Of a stretch of 64,000 nucleotides of DNA, positions 44,200-52,839 are shown in pieces. Source of the DNA: Archangium lansingense (GTDB lineage: Bacteria > Myxococcota > Myxococcia > Myxococcales > Myxococcaceae); NCBI RefSeq assembly GCF_026626635.1, contig NZ_JAPNKA010000001.1:186001-250000 (forward strand), in the 5' to 3' direction. The position numbers were made by a program, and so were the translations under genes. The notes beneath the pieces were generated by a model. The model did not search any database. It was given only the letters and a program-made list of their open reading frames with translations, and had not been told where the DNA came from. The first letter of the stretch is position 1; every line of letters starts with the position of its first letter.

Positions 44200-44664
44200 A
44201 TGAGTCCGCCGACTCCTATTCCCGTGGACGATTCACTCTGGCCCCTGGTGAGGGTGTCGTTCCCGCGTGTCATCACCAATGAGCAGCAAACGGAGCTGTT
44301 CACGCGCGTCCTGGCCTATCTGCGGCGGGGGGAACGGCACGTCGCCATCGTGGACTTCCGTCAGCTCCAATCGCTCACCTCCGAGCAGCGTGAGCAGCAG
44401 TGGGTCTTCCTGCGGGAGCAGGAAGCGCTGATGCGCAGCCGGTCCATGGGGATCGTGGCGCTCATCAACTCTCCGACCGTAGCGTTGATGGCCCGGGTCC
44501 TCGTCCACCGCATCAAGCCCTCGGTCGTGCCGTACTCCATCCTGGCCTCGTGGCCGGCGGCGGTGTCGTGGGCAGCGGATCGGCTGGACAGCAACGGGCT
44601 GAGCGAGCACGCCATGCGGGTACGGCAACGCCTCGGCACGTCTCCCGCGGGGCGCGTGGGCTGA
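44200..44664 (+). CDS. SpoIIAA/STAS-like protein of unknown function
   Basis: The 154-aa protein has the beta-alpha pattern RRGERHVAIVDFRQLQSL, then RSRSMGIVALINSPTVALM and KPSVVPYSILASWPAAVSWA, which resembles SpoIIAA-like/STAS domains common in myxobacteria. No enzymatic motif is visible. Its ribosome binding site is occluded by a 7-bp hairpin. A hairpin at 44676-44692 follows the stop. Confidence 0.55.
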   Translation: MSPPTPIPVDDSLWPLVRVSFPRVITNEQQTELFTRVLAYLRRGERHVAIVDFRQLQSLTSEQREQQWVFLREQEALMRSRSMGIVALINSPTVALMARVLVHRIKPSVVPYSILASWPAAVSWAADRLDSNGLSEHAMRVRQRLGTSPAGRVG

Positions 44665-44675
44665 GCCCCTCACCG

Positions 44676-44692
44676 CGAAGCGTCGCGCTTCG
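44676..44692 (+). terminator. Hairpin downstream of the STAS-like gene
   Basis: CGAAGCG (44676-44682), loop TCG, CGCTTCG (44686-44692): a perfect 7-bp stem starting 12 bases after the stop. The 200 bases beyond it up to 44885 hold no convincing gene; a short minus-strand frame ending at 44670 (FVDMVKEFTKRDASR) may be a fragment. Confidence 0.4.
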
Positions 44693-44885
44693 TGAACTCC
44701 TTCACCATGTCGACGAACGCACCCAACCCCGCCGGCACGTGAGTTGCCAGCGGGCCGGTAGGTTGCTGGTGCTTCAACGCCTGGCGCGCCAATGGAAGAG
44801 GCCGGAGACCGCGGAGCTGCCAGCGGCTTCCGGCCTCGGCTTTCAGCGTCCCCAACGGGATGCGCACCCGTGGAGGCGGAGGGCG

Positions 44886-45380
44886 CTAACGCGCCGGAGC
44901 GACGCTGGCACTGGCTCCGTTGGTGGGAGTGGAGAAGTCGAAGGCTGAGGCTGGCGGGGCGTCAGGTACGGCGCCCGAGCTCGAGGAGTTGCTCGCGGCA
45001 CTGGTGGAGCCAATCCAGGTCGACAGGCCCCAGGCGAGCATCGACGCCCCCAAGGCCGCGGGCAGGAAGACACCGGCACAATACGCTCCACCTTCGCTAG
45101 TGCAGTTGGGAGCCCCGACCGCGATGTTGAGGACCCCATAGGCGCCCAGGAGCCCTCCGAGAACGGCGGAGACATTGCCCGGATGGTCGATGTCGGAGAT
45201 GTCCGACCTCGAGATGCTGACCTCCTCTCCACTGTCCGTCTGGACCACCACGGCACCGGGTGTACTGCGTCGAATCTTCGCATCGAGCGTCCTTCCATTG
45301 ACGCGGGAGATCGTCGCGGTGGTCGAGCAACCGCAGAGCAGAATCGATGAAAGAAGCGTCACGGCGATTTTCGTCGGCAT
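44886..45380 (-). CDS. Lipoprotein with possible membrane-associated glycine-rich domain
   Basis: The 164-aa protein starts MPTKIAVTLLSSILLCGC, a clear lipoprotein signal with lipobox LLCGC. A beta-rich domain follows (GRTLDAKIRRSTPGAVVVQT, EVSISRSDISDIDHPG), then two hydrophobic stretches (NVSAVLGGLLGAYGVLNIAVG and GVFLPAALGASMLAWGLSTW) that may be membrane hairpins, and a Ser/Ala-rich tail. Such small lipoproteins are common in myxobacteria; the role is unknown. The start at 45380 is fixed by the signal peptide. Confidence 0.65.
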   Translation of the reverse strand: MPTKIAVTLLSSILLCGCSTTATISRVNGRTLDAKIRRSTPGAVVVQTDSGEEVSISRSDISDIDHPGNVSAVLGGLLGAYGVLNIAVGAPNCTSEGGAYCAGVFLPAALGASMLAWGLSTWIGSTSAASNSSSSGAVPDAPPASAFDFSTPTNGASASVAPAR

Positions 45381-45665
45381 CGGTGTAACCCCCCTGCACT
45401 GGTCTACAGGCGCGTTGAGTCGCTCCTGGCACGGCATAAGGGGGTGATTCAGTGATGATTTCCCCCCTCGTCAGGAGATGAGCCGACGAGGAGGAAAAAG
45501 ATGCAGACTGAAGCTGAAAAATGACCGGGCCCCATGGAACCCGCTGAGATTCCAGCGACTTCCGGCCTCGGCCAGAGGCCTTCATCCCTTCTATATTCCG
45601 AGCCGACGTGGGCCTGTACGACGGGCCAGAACCCGGGGCCTGGCCCCAAGGAAAAGGAGCTGGGT

Positions 45666-46421
45666 ATGGGAATCACGATGTCGCCGCAGGACTACGCTAC
45701 GGCGTTCCGGATACTCGCGGCCTCCGCTCGGCACCCCGAGAACATCGGGCAAGCCGTCGAAGAGAGAATCCTCCCCCGGCTTCCGAAGCAGCCCTCGCTG
45801 CTCGATGTCGGCGCGGGGTCGGGCAAGGTGGCCGAGCGGCTCGCACCGCACTTTGGCTCACTCACCTTGCTCGAGCCCAATCGGAATCAGATCGCCGAGT
45901 TCAAGCACGAGAAGGCGAAGGTCCTCATTGAGCCCCTGGAGCGCTACCCGTCGTCCGAGCAGTATGAGCTCGTCGTGTGCTCGCACGTCCTGTACCACGT
46001 GCCCGTCACCGAATGGGGAGGGTTCATCGACAGACTGCTCACGTTCGTGCGCCCCGGGGGATACTGCGTGATTGTCATGGCCGCTGGCCGAGGGCCGACC
46101 TACCGGCTGTGCCGCGACTTCTCGGAGACGATGCTCTTCGGCGAGCAGCTGCTCACCACGATGCAGCAGAAGCGGCTCCCGCACGAGGTGCTCGCGACGA
46201 TGAGCGGGTTCGTGGCGAAGACCTTCGAGGAGATGTACACGCTCTGCCGCTTCTTCGTGCTCGAGGGCTGTTACACGGCGGAGCAGCTCGCGGCCCTGAG
46301 CGCGGACGAGGTGCGCCAGCTCGATGAGCGGATTCGCGTGCACGCCGAGCGCTGCCGGGGCACCGACGGGGTGTATCGCCTGGAGCAGGATGAGGATCTG
46401 ATCATCATCCCCAAGCAGTAG
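45666..46421 (+). CDS. Class I SAM-dependent methyltransferase
   Basis: The 251-aa protein has the Rossmann methylase motifs LLDVGAGSGKVAERL (motif I), LTLLEPNRNQ (acidic end of beta 2), YELVVCSHVLYHVP (motif IV region) and FVRPGGYCVIVM (motif VI). A helical C-terminal part with EEMYTLCRFFVLEGC would shape the acceptor site. ATG 45666 is chosen because AAGGAG lies 7 bases upstream; the in-frame extension upstream looks non-coding. It stands alone; the substrate is probably a small molecule. Confidence 0.75.
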   Translation: MGITMSPQDYATAFRILAASARHPENIGQAVEERILPRLPKQPSLLDVGAGSGKVAERLAPHFGSLTLLEPNRNQIAEFKHEKAKVLIEPLERYPSSEQYELVVCSHVLYHVPVTEWGGFIDRLLTFVRPGGYCVIVMAAGRGPTYRLCRDFSETMLFGEQLLTTMQQKRLPHEVLATMSGFVAKTFEEMYTLCRFFVLEGCYTAEQLAALSADEVRQLDERIRVHAERCRGTDGVYRLEQDEDLIIIPKQ

Positions 46422-46430
46422 CTGGCGCGA

Positions 46431-46478
46431 CGGGACCAGAGCACCCAGGCCGGAAATCGTTGGGGTGTCCTGGTCCCG
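46431..46478. terminator. Long hairpin between methyltransferase and epimerase genes
   Basis: CGGGACCAG (46431-46439) pairs perfectly with CTGGTCCCG (46470-46478), and inner CACCC/GGGTG segments extend the stem imperfectly. It lies in the 90-base convergent gap and likely serves both genes. Confidence 0.5.
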
Positions 46479-46511
46479 CGACGGCACATGCCTCTCGAGG
46501 AATCGACGTGC

Positions 46512-47516
46512 TCATCGACTGGGACGCGTCGCCGCCGCCTTCAACTCGGCAAGACCCTCCTCGCGTGTGATGACTGGCGAGTACCCGAGCTCGGTCCGTG
46601 CCTTGGTGATGTCGAGCGTCACCTCGACAGCCATGGTCGCAAACTCCTGAAGGCTGATGGGAGACTTGAGTCTCCCCCGGGAGAGATCCTCCAGGAGGCC
46701 GCCGACCGTGGCTGTGCTGCGCAGCAGCCATCGTGGCACGCTCTTTTGAGGTGCCTCGAGCCCCTGCGTCTCGAGCAGGCTCGTGATGAAGCTCCGGAAC
46801 TCGACCGGCGCACCGTCCGTGATGAAGTAGACCTCTCCGCTCCTCCCTCGGTCGAGCGCCCGCGCGACACCTTCGCAAACATTCGCGATGTGCGTCGTCG
46901 AGGTGCGGTAGTGGCCACCATCGATCCAGGCCAGCTGGCCCGAGGCGGCCGTTGCCGCGAGGTGGGGGAGAGCCGTCGTGTCATCGCGGCCCCAGACGAA
47001 ACGGGGACGGATGACCACCACTTCGAAACCAGGCGCGGCGAGCGACAGGGCGACGCGCTCGGCGTTGCCCTTCGTGTGAGAGTAGGCACCCGCGGGTCTG
47101 CGCGGGAGCGGATGGTCTTCCGATGCGTTGATCAGCGGCTGGCCATCCAGCAGCACCGACTCGCTGCTGATGTGGACGGCTCGCGAGAGCCCGGCCGCGT
47201 GAGCGGACGCGAAGACATTGCGAGTGCCTTCCAGGTTGGTGCGGACCTGCTGCGTCGTTCCGCGACCATGGCTGGTATCCGCCGCGGCGTGAATGAGCGC
47301 CTGGCAACCGCTCATGCCGTCAGCCAGATTGGCGTCGAGCAGGTCACCCATCCACGGCACCGCGCCCAAGGCCTGGACGACTTCTGCCGAGCGAGCGCTC
47401 CGCGTGAGTGCCACCACCTCGGTGCCCCTGGCCGTGAAGTGACGAATGAGGTTCCGGCCGACATAGCCACTGCCGCCTGTAAGAAAGAGCCGCGACGTCA
47501 TGGTGCTGGATTCCAT
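46512..47516 (-). CDS. NAD(P)-dependent epimerase/dehydratase family protein
   Basis: The 334-aa extended SDR has TGGSGYVGRNLIRHF (nucleotide loop), ALIHAAADTSHG, HISSESVLLDG and YSHTKGNAERVAL (Tyr-x3-Lys variant YSHTK), then VIRPRFVWGRDD, as in 3-beta-hydroxysteroid dehydrogenase/isomerase-like epimerases. The start may be 47516 or the internal ATG at 47501 (MTSRLF), as neither has a strong ribosome binding site. It follows the TetR gene by 15 bases, so the regulator probably controls it. Confidence 0.75.
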   Translation of the reverse strand: MESSTMTSRLFLTGGSGYVGRNLIRHFTARGTEVVALTRSARSAEVVQALGAVPWMGDLLDANLADGMSGCQALIHAAADTSHGRGTTQQVRTNLEGTRNVFASAHAAGLSRAVHISSESVLLDGQPLINASEDHPLPRRPAGAYSHTKGNAERVALSLAAPGFEVVVIRPRFVWGRDDTTALPHLAATAASGQLAWIDGGHYRTSTTHIANVCEGVARALDRGRSGEVYFITDGAPVEFRSFITSLLETQGLEAPQKSVPRWLLRSTATVGGLLEDLSRGRLKSPISLQEFATMAVEVTLDITKARTELGYSPVITREEGLAELKAAATRPSR

Positions 47517-47531
47517 CCTGTCGATCCGTTC

Positions 47532-48161
47532 TCAGGTTTTCCTGGGCCGCTTCGATGCACGGGGCGGGCTGCGTTCCTTCGACACCGGCTCGGGCAAGGC
47601 CTTGGCCTGCTGCGGATGTGCGTCGACCAGCCAGTTGAGCTCTCGAAGAATCCGGGCGCGCTCTTCCTCGGGCCACCTGTGAAAATCGAGATATTCCAGG
47701 AGCTTCAATCCCTCCAGCGCCAGGTAGGCCAGCAGCGCGCCTCGGGGGCTCTCGGAGGTTTCCAGGATCTTGTCGATGACGGCGGCCTGATTGGTCTGAA
47801 TGGCTCTCCGGAGCTGGCTGTCTTGCGCAAGAGCGGCGCAGAGATTGAGCGCCACCGCGCGGGCATCATCCGGAGGCGGTGTGGACGCCGCCACGATGCG
47901 GCCCCGGATCACTGTGCTCGTGACAGTGCCCAGGCTCTCCGTGACTGCGTCGTGAAAGGCGTTGTCATTTCGCACGGCACGTTGGACCACGGCCTCGACC
48001 AGTGCCTGCTTCGAGTCGTAGTCGTAGAGGACGCTCGCCTTGCTGATGCCGGCCTGCTCTGCGACTGCATCAAGTGTCAGCCGCGCAGCCCCGTCCCGGG
48101 CCACGACGGCTTCGGCAGCGTCCAGGACCTTTCCTTGATCGATGACGCGCTTGCGTCCCAT
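47532..48161 (-). CDS. TetR/AcrR-family transcriptional regulator
   Basis: The 209-aa protein has the N-terminal TetR helix-turn-helix (VLDAAEAVVARDGAARLTLD, then VAEQAGISKASVLYDYDSKQ) and an all-helical ligand-binding domain; a C-terminal basic Pro/Arg tail is unusual. A GGAG precedes ATG 48161. A near-consensus promoter lies 35-63 bases upstream. The epimerase gene follows in the same transcription unit, so its ligand may be related to that enzyme's substrate. Confidence 0.8.
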   Translation of the reverse strand: MGRKRVIDQGKVLDAAEAVVARDGAARLTLDAVAEQAGISKASVLYDYDSKQALVEAVVQRAVRNDNAFHDAVTESLGTVTSTVIRGRIVAASTPPPDDARAVALNLCAALAQDSQLRRAIQTNQAAVIDKILETSESPRGALLAYLALEGLKLLEYLDFHRWPEEERARILRELNWLVDAHPQQAKALPEPVSKERSPPRASKRPRKT

Positions 48162-48195
48162 CACCCGAGCTCCATATTTATTTCCGACCGGATGG

Positions 48196-48224
48196 TTATT
48201 AATGATGGCAGGCGATCATGTCAA
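48196..48224 (-). promoter_or_regulatory. Near-consensus sigma-70 promoter of the TetR-epimerase operon
   Basis: On the minus strand TTGACA (48224-48219), a 17-base spacer and TAATAA (48201-48196) give an almost ideal -35/-10 pair. The local AT-richness (48170-48205) is unlike the surrounding DNA. Confidence 0.6.
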
Positions 48225-48259
48225 CCGTCTCGGGGGCGAGTCCACAGCGTGGTCCTTCG

Positions 48260-48310
48260 TGGGCACCCGCCGGGATTCGAACCCGTGGAGGAGGGGCTCT
48301 AATCTCCCGG
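48260..48310 (-). tRNA. tRNA 3'-half-like fragment (T-arm and acceptor end only)
   Basis: Read on the minus strand the sequence contains CGGGTTCGAATCCCG, a textbook T-arm, followed by GCGGGTGCCCA as an acceptor-like 3' end. Upstream no D-arm, no credible anticodon stem and no matching 5' acceptor strand is found within 95 bases, so it cannot be a working tRNA. It is best read as a relic, such as a partial attachment site. Confidence 0.4.
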
Positions 48311-48355
48311 ACATGGTTTCTGTCCACGTCTGGCTCGGTGCGAAGAGACGGGCGG

Positions 48356-48422
48356 CTTCCGGGCGCGAACTCGAGCAACTGGTCCGATGGTCGGACCAGT
48401 TGGGACAACTCGCGGCCGGAAG
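48356..48422. repeat. 67-nt imperfect palindrome (large hairpin)
   Basis: The inner stem CAACTGGTCCGA (48376-48387) and TCGGACCAGTTG (48391-48402) is perfect over 12 bp with loop TGG. An outer stem CTTCCGGGCGCGA paired with TCGCGGCCGGAAG adds 12 of 13 pairs, separated by an unpaired internal loop. It lies in a 430-base gene-free stretch next to a tRNA fragment. The purpose is unknown; it could be a mobile-element end or a transcription terminator. Confidence 0.55.
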
Positions 48423-48592
48423 GTGCAGCGCGCCCCCGCCCCCCTCCATCCGCGGTGGCCTCATTGCGAGGGATGGTCAACATCTATGTCCGGGCGCTTA
48501 GATCCGCGACGGCACACGCTTGGCGGTCTGCGGGCGGTTTGGGAGGAGGTTGCGACTGGGCTCTGCGAGGCGTTCGCGCACTGGCAGTTGAC

Positions 48593-49207
48593 TTACTTCC
48601 TTGCCAGCCAGTACGAGCGTCCCTTGCTGCGCAGCACCTCCTCCAGGAACTCGGAGAAGGAACTGGCGATCTGCTCGCAGTAGGCCGGGTCCGGCCATGT
48701 CTCGTGGTCGCCGTCGAAGAGGGGGTATCGACCGTTCTGTTGCCGGGCCACGTCCACCACCGCGTAGTTGCCGTCCTGCACATCGCAGAGGGCGTACATC
48801 GAGGCCGGGCCCCACTGGTCGTCATCCTCGCGACGAATGGCCACCCTCGCCCGGACGATCTCGGACAGGGGAAGCATCTGGTCGGGGGCATCCGGCAGCC
48901 GCTTGAACAGCTCTGCTCCGTTGCAATGCAGGTAGAAGGTCCGCAGGTCCGGGTCCAACTTCCAGCCTACCCGGTGCTCGAATGTTTCGAGCTCCTCGGG
49001 CGTGGCGGGCGGATAGGGGAAGTGCTCGCGGGAGACCTCTTCGAGCAAGAGGCTCATCGGCGTGGCCATCGTCAGTAGTCCGTATAGGGCAGGTTGGGCC
49101 CCACTGTATTCCAGGGCGCCTGATGAAGGGCCAGACTCGCCTGTGCCCTGCGGTGTCGCGCATCCCGTGAGGAACACCAACAGCACCACCGTTCCGGCCA
49201 GCTTCAT
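48593..49207 (-). CDS. SMI1/KNR4-domain lipoprotein
   Basis: The 204-aa protein has a lipoprotein signal (VVLLVFLTGC) and then an SMI1/KNR4 fold (about residues 65-200): PPATPEELETFEHRVGWKLD, DLRTFYLHCNGAELF, then the late PYCEQIASSFSEFLEEVL type helix. SMI1/KNR4 domains are best known as immunity proteins against polymorphic toxins and as cargo-binding domains. A lipidated, probably extracytoplasmic version is unusual. No toxin gene is adjacent. Confidence 0.65.
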   Translation of the reverse strand: MKLAGTVVLLVFLTGCATPQGTGESGPSSGALEYSGAQPALYGLLTMATPMSLLLEEVSREHFPYPPATPEELETFEHRVGWKLDPDLRTFYLHCNGAELFKRLPDAPDQMLPLSEIVRARVAIRREDDDQWGPASMYALCDVQDGNYAVVDVARQQNGRYPLFDGDHETWPDPAYCEQIASSFSEFLEEVLRSKGRSYWLARK

Positions 49208-49766
49208 GGGAAGTCCCCGTGTGGTGATTCACCCCCTGATGGTGGCCCGGTCTCCCAAGGGCTCACGAGAAGCCCGCAGGATGCTGACGGTAGCGTATGC
49301 CCTGGTGAGGTGTGGCTGGGGAGGGGCAGGTGGAGGAGCGCGGGTGGGAGTACCGGCGGAGGTAGCCGGAGGGGACGGTGCTGTACGAGGCGGTGAGGGA
49401 GAACACGGCCTCTATTCCGCCGATGTGGACAATGACAGACAGGTTTCTTGTCAGGCACCGCACGGTCGGGACCACCGTGGGTGCGACAGACTCCCATCAC
49501 AATTGACTACGACACTCCGCGAGCGGGAGCAGTCTCCCCCGACGCCCGCACGACGGCCGTCTGTCGCGAGAGAGATGGGTCTTATCTGCCAAGAATCGAG
49601 ATTGTCGGGATGTCTTCAGTCAATCCATACACGGGACGGCATTTTGATTGCCCTGAGAGCGGAACACGCATCAACCGGATGACAGACAGGTCATGCCTGC
49701 CTGGTCTCCAGGAGGAGAGGGTTTAGTTTGTCTCTCGCCTTTCCCTTGCATTTCAAGGAGATTCCC
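49208..49766. other. Gene-free 559-bp stretch apart from a transposase stub
   Basis: No intact gene is seen. The only recognisable coding trace is the IS91-like stub at 49330-49404. The rest (49405-49766) is lower in G+C than average and contains the leader of the repeat lipoprotein gene, with an AAGGAG ribosome binding site at 49755-49760. Confidence 0.4.
49330..49404 (+). pseudogene. N-terminal stub of an IS91-like transposase
   Basis: The frame reads GWEYRRR, a TAG stop, then [13 protein letters not shown]. This is the opening of IS91-type transposases (RRxPExTVLYxxVxxN), with one codon changed to a stop and nothing recognisable after it. No terminal repeats were found. Confidence 0.4.
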
Positions 49767-50546
49767 ATGTTCAAGCTCAAGCACCTCTTTGTTGCCCTGC
49801 CGTTGACCGCGACCCTGGTGGGCTGCGGCCCCGAGGACCTGCAGGACGAGCAGAGCGGTCAGGGCCTCGAGCCCCAATCCGAGCTGGGCACCATCGCGGA
49901 AGAGCTGGACTACAGCCACGGAGACAACTGGACGGCTCCCGCGCCCGCCTCCCCCCTGGGCTCGACCACGGGCCGGGTGTGCTTCCTCACCCGTATCCAA
50001 GGGAGGTTCGACAGCGCCTCCGACTCCGTCCACGTGTTCACGTCGGGAGGAAGCTGGTACGTCGGCGGGTCTGGAGGGACGAGTGCAAGGGCCGGATGCG
50101 CGAAACTGCCCGCCGGCGAAACCTTCGGCGGCGAGCGCAGCTGGAGTGCGGGGCAGCGGTTGCCGACAGAGCTGGGCACGACCACGGGCCGGGTGTGCTT
50201 CCTCTCGCGCGTCGGTGGAGCCTTCAACAGCGCGGCGGATTGGGTCCGCGTCTATCAGAGCGGAGGCACGTGGTACCTGTTCGGAGACTCCCAGTCGGGA
50301 ACTGGACACGCCAGAGCCCGGTGCGTCTCGGTGCCTGCCAGCGGTGGTGACAGGGGCTGGAATCAGACCCAGAGCTACCCCACTCACCTGGGCACCAGGT
50401 CGGGCCGGTCCTGTGCCCTGTCGTACATGACGGGACAGTTCGACAGCATGAGTGAGTCGATCAGCATCGTCTCCGATACGGGCTCCTGGTACCTCCGAGG
50501 AACCTCCGCCCATTGGGGGGTTGGCGGCAGGGCCCAGTGCTTCTGA
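49767..50546 (+). CDS. Lipoprotein with three tandem ~65-aa repeats
   Basis: The 259-aa protein has the lipoprotein signal MFKLKHLFVALPLTATLVGC. After a linker, three repeat units of 60-70 residues follow, each with the pattern LGxxTGRxCxLxxxxGxFxSxxD, VxVxxSGGSWYxxG, then a Cys: the first near 64, the second near 135, the third near 205. Each unit has two cysteines and is probably a small disulphide-closed beta domain. An AAGGAG ribosome binding site precedes the ATG. The role is unknown; surface carbohydrate or protein binding is possible. Confidence 0.65.
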   Translation: MFKLKHLFVALPLTATLVGCGPEDLQDEQSGQGLEPQSELGTIAEELDYSHGDNWTAPAPASPLGSTTGRVCFLTRIQGRFDSASDSVHVFTSGGSWYVGGSGGTSARAGCAKLPAGETFGGERSWSAGQRLPTELGTTTGRVCFLSRVGGAFNSAADWVRVYQSGGTWYLFGDSQSGTGHARARCVSVPASGGDRGWNQTQSYPTHLGTRSGRSCALSYMTGQFDSMSESISIVSDTGSWYLRGTSAHWGVGGRAQCF

Positions 50547-50721
50547 CCCACCGCTCCTCCGGGGTCACCGGGTAGGGACCGGCGAGGCCACCAGCAGTGT
50601 GAGAAAGAACGGGGGGCCCCGCCGCGCGCGCTTGCTCCCCTGACGACCGGGGAGCACGGGAAGTCAAAACCCGCCCCTCCAGGTTTGGAGCCCCGGGCTA
50701 CACTGGCCTCCCCCCGGCCCC

Positions 50722-52839
50722 ATGAACCGCAACGCCTTCGCCTCCGTGCTCCTGCTGTGCATCGCGCTCGCGAGCGTGGTGGTGGGCGTGGTGCACCTCA
50801 TCCGCCGGGACCGGGCTGCGCTGGTGGACCAGTTCGCCGCGGACCGCAAGGCCCAGGTGGAGGCCGCCGCTCGCGAGGTGGCTGATGCGCTTGACGACGC
50901 GGCCGATGATCTCCGCTTCGCCGGCGAGCTGCTCTCTCGCCCCGGCTCCATCACCGAGCACCGGCGCGAGCTGCTCGCCCTCCTGGAGGTGGTGGGCCAG
51001 TACAAGGCCATCGTCGTCCTGGATTCGGCGGGCTCCCAGCGCTTCACCATCATGGACCGGCGCGCAGGTCCGGCTGTCACCCGGGGCGCCGTGGGCACTG
51101 TCCTCACTGAGGCGGCTCGTGAGGCGCTCGCCCGGCCGCCCGGCGACATCCTCACCTCTCCGCCCGTGGCCGCCGCGCCTGGAGGTTGGTTCCGTGTCTT
51201 CGCCACCTCCTACGCGCCCTCCGAGGATGGGCCCGGGGGCTCGGTCGCCGTGCTGGTGGACACCGAGCCTTCCTTCGCCGCCCTGAAGCTCATCGCCACG
51301 AAGCCCCAGGCGAAGCTGCTGCTCATCGGCGCGCATGGAGTGCCCACCCCGGCGAGCGACCCCACCCTCATTGAATGGCACAAGCGGCTGGACGCCGAGG
51401 CGGGCCTCGTCCCGGCCTACGTGGAGCTGGTGGCGCACATGCGCGCGGGCGAGCGCGGCACCGTGCGCATCCCCGAGAACGAGGCGGCGCTGCTTGGCCT
51501 GGGCGCGGCGGATGTCATCGCCGCCTATACGCCTATTCGCATGCGCGGTGGCGCGCACTGGTCGGTGGCCACCTTCTCCACCACCGAGGAGCTGCGCGCC
51601 CACGAGCGCGGCGTCATTCTGCGCGTGGCGCTTGGCGCCATCCTGGTGGCCTTCTTCCTCATCGTCTTCGGCGCCTACGTCATCGTCGCCTCGAGCCGAG
51701 CTGTCGCGCTCCAAGAGAGCCTCCGCCACGCGGACCGGCTGGCCCACCTGCACGAGAAGACGCAGAAGATTCTCGACAACATCCCCACCGGTGTCCTGGC
51801 GCTCTCCGCGGCCGGGCGCATCACCGCCGTCAACCAGGCCCTGCGCGAACGGCTGCCTCCCACCGCCGTGGGCGCCTCGCTCCCCGAGGCCTTCCCCCAT
51901 GCACCCGCCGCCGTGGTGGACCGGCTCTCCTCGCTGGTGGAGGCAGCCTGCTCCGCCGAGCGCGTTCTCAGCCTGCACGGCGAGCCGCTGTCTCTCTTTG
52001 GCCAGGAGGGCCAGTACCGCATCCACGCCGTGCCCCTGGAGCGCCTGGATGCCGAGGTTCGTGTGCTGCTCGTGGTGGAGGACCTGAGCAACGTGCACGC
52101 GCTCGAGTCCCAACTCCTGCGCGCGGAGAAGCTGGCCACGGTGGGCATCCTCGCCGCGGGCATTGCGCATGAGATTGGCACCCCGCTGGGCGTGGTGCGT
52201 GGCCGGGCCGAGTACGTGCTGGGCAAGCTGGGCGCGCAGCACCCGCAGGGAGCGGGCGTGCAGGTCATCATCGACCAGATAGACCGGGTGAGCCGCACCA
52301 TCCGCCAGCTCCTGGACTTCTCCCGGGTGCAGCCGGCGCTGGTGAGGGACGTGGCGTTGGAGCCACTGCTGCGTGGGGCGCAGGAGCTGCTGCACGGCGA
52401 GGCCGAGCGGCGCAAGGTGAAGGTGGAGGTGGAGGTGCCCGAGGGACTGCCGCCGCTGTCGGCGGACCCGGACCAGCTTCAGCAGGTGGTGCTCAACCTG
52501 GCGCTCAACGCGTGCGATGCGTGCGAGCCCGGGGGCTCGGTGCGCATCGCCGCGCACGTGGAGGCGCCGGGCGAGCCGGGGGCCTGGAGCGGGGTGCGGA
52601 TGACGGTGCGCGACAACGGGTGCGGCATTCCGCCCGAGAGTCTCCACCATGTCTTCGACCCCTTCTTCACCACGAAGAAGCGCGGCCAGGGCACGGGCCT
52701 GGGTCTGACGATGGTGGCTCAAATCGTGCGCAACCACGGGGGCCGCATCGAGCTGGAGAGTGAGCCCGGCCAGGGCACCTGCGTGACGCTGTGGTGGCCG
52801 GCCACGCCCCTGCCGAGCGAGGAGCGACATGCCGTCTGA
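50722..52839 (+). CDS. Membrane sensor histidine kinase (NtrB-like)
   Basis: The 705-aa kinase has two membrane helices (6-26 and 301-323) flanking a 275-residue extracytoplasmic double-Cache-like sensor, then a PAS domain (about 345-455), the DHp helix with His483 in [13 protein letters not shown], and a HATPase with [18 protein letters not shown] and [10 protein letters not shown]. The 3' end overlaps the NtrC-type regulator gene by 11 bases, so they form a cognate pair sensing something outside the cytoplasmic membrane. No clear ribosome binding site precedes the ATG. Confidence 0.85.
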   Translation: MNRNAFASVLLLCIALASVVVGVVHLIRRDRAALVDQFAADRKAQVEAAAREVADALDDAADDLRFAGELLSRPGSITEHRRELLALLEVVGQYKAIVVLDSAGSQRFTIMDRRAGPAVTRGAVGTVLTEAAREALARPPGDILTSPPVAAAPGGWFRVFATSYAPSEDGPGGSVAVLVDTEPSFAALKLIATKPQAKLLLIGAHGVPTPASDPTLIEWHKRLDAEAGLVPAYVELVAHMRAGERGTVRIPENEAALLGLGAADVIAAYTPIRMRGGAHWSVATFSTTEELRAHERGVILRVALGAILVAFFLIVFGAYVIVASSRAVALQESLRHADRLAHLHEKTQKILDNIPTGVLALSAAGRITAVNQALRERLPPTAVGASLPEAFPHAPAAVVDRLSSLVEAACSAERVLSLHGEPLSLFGQEGQYRIHAVPLERLDAEVRVLLVVEDLSNVHALESQLLRAEKLATVGILAAGIAHEIGTPLGVVRGRAEYVLGKLGAQHPQGAGVQVIIDQIDRVSRTIRQLLDFSRVQPALVRDVALEPLLRGAQELLHGEAERRKVKVEVEVPEGLPPLSADPDQLQQVVLNLALNACDACEPGGSVRIAAHVEAPGEPGAWSGVRMTVRDNGCGIPPESLHHVFDPFFTTKKRGQGTGLGLTMVAQIVRNHGGRIELESEPGQGTCVTLWWPATPLPSEERHAV

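Noticed and set aside
44670..44867. 65-aa minus-strand frame between convergent genes
   Set aside because: Its end covers a terminator-like hairpin and it has no recognisable homolog or ribosome binding site; at most a fragment.
48260..48350. Functional tRNA gene
   Set aside because: Only the T-arm and 3' end are present; no anticodon arm, D-arm or matching 5' acceptor strand could be placed.
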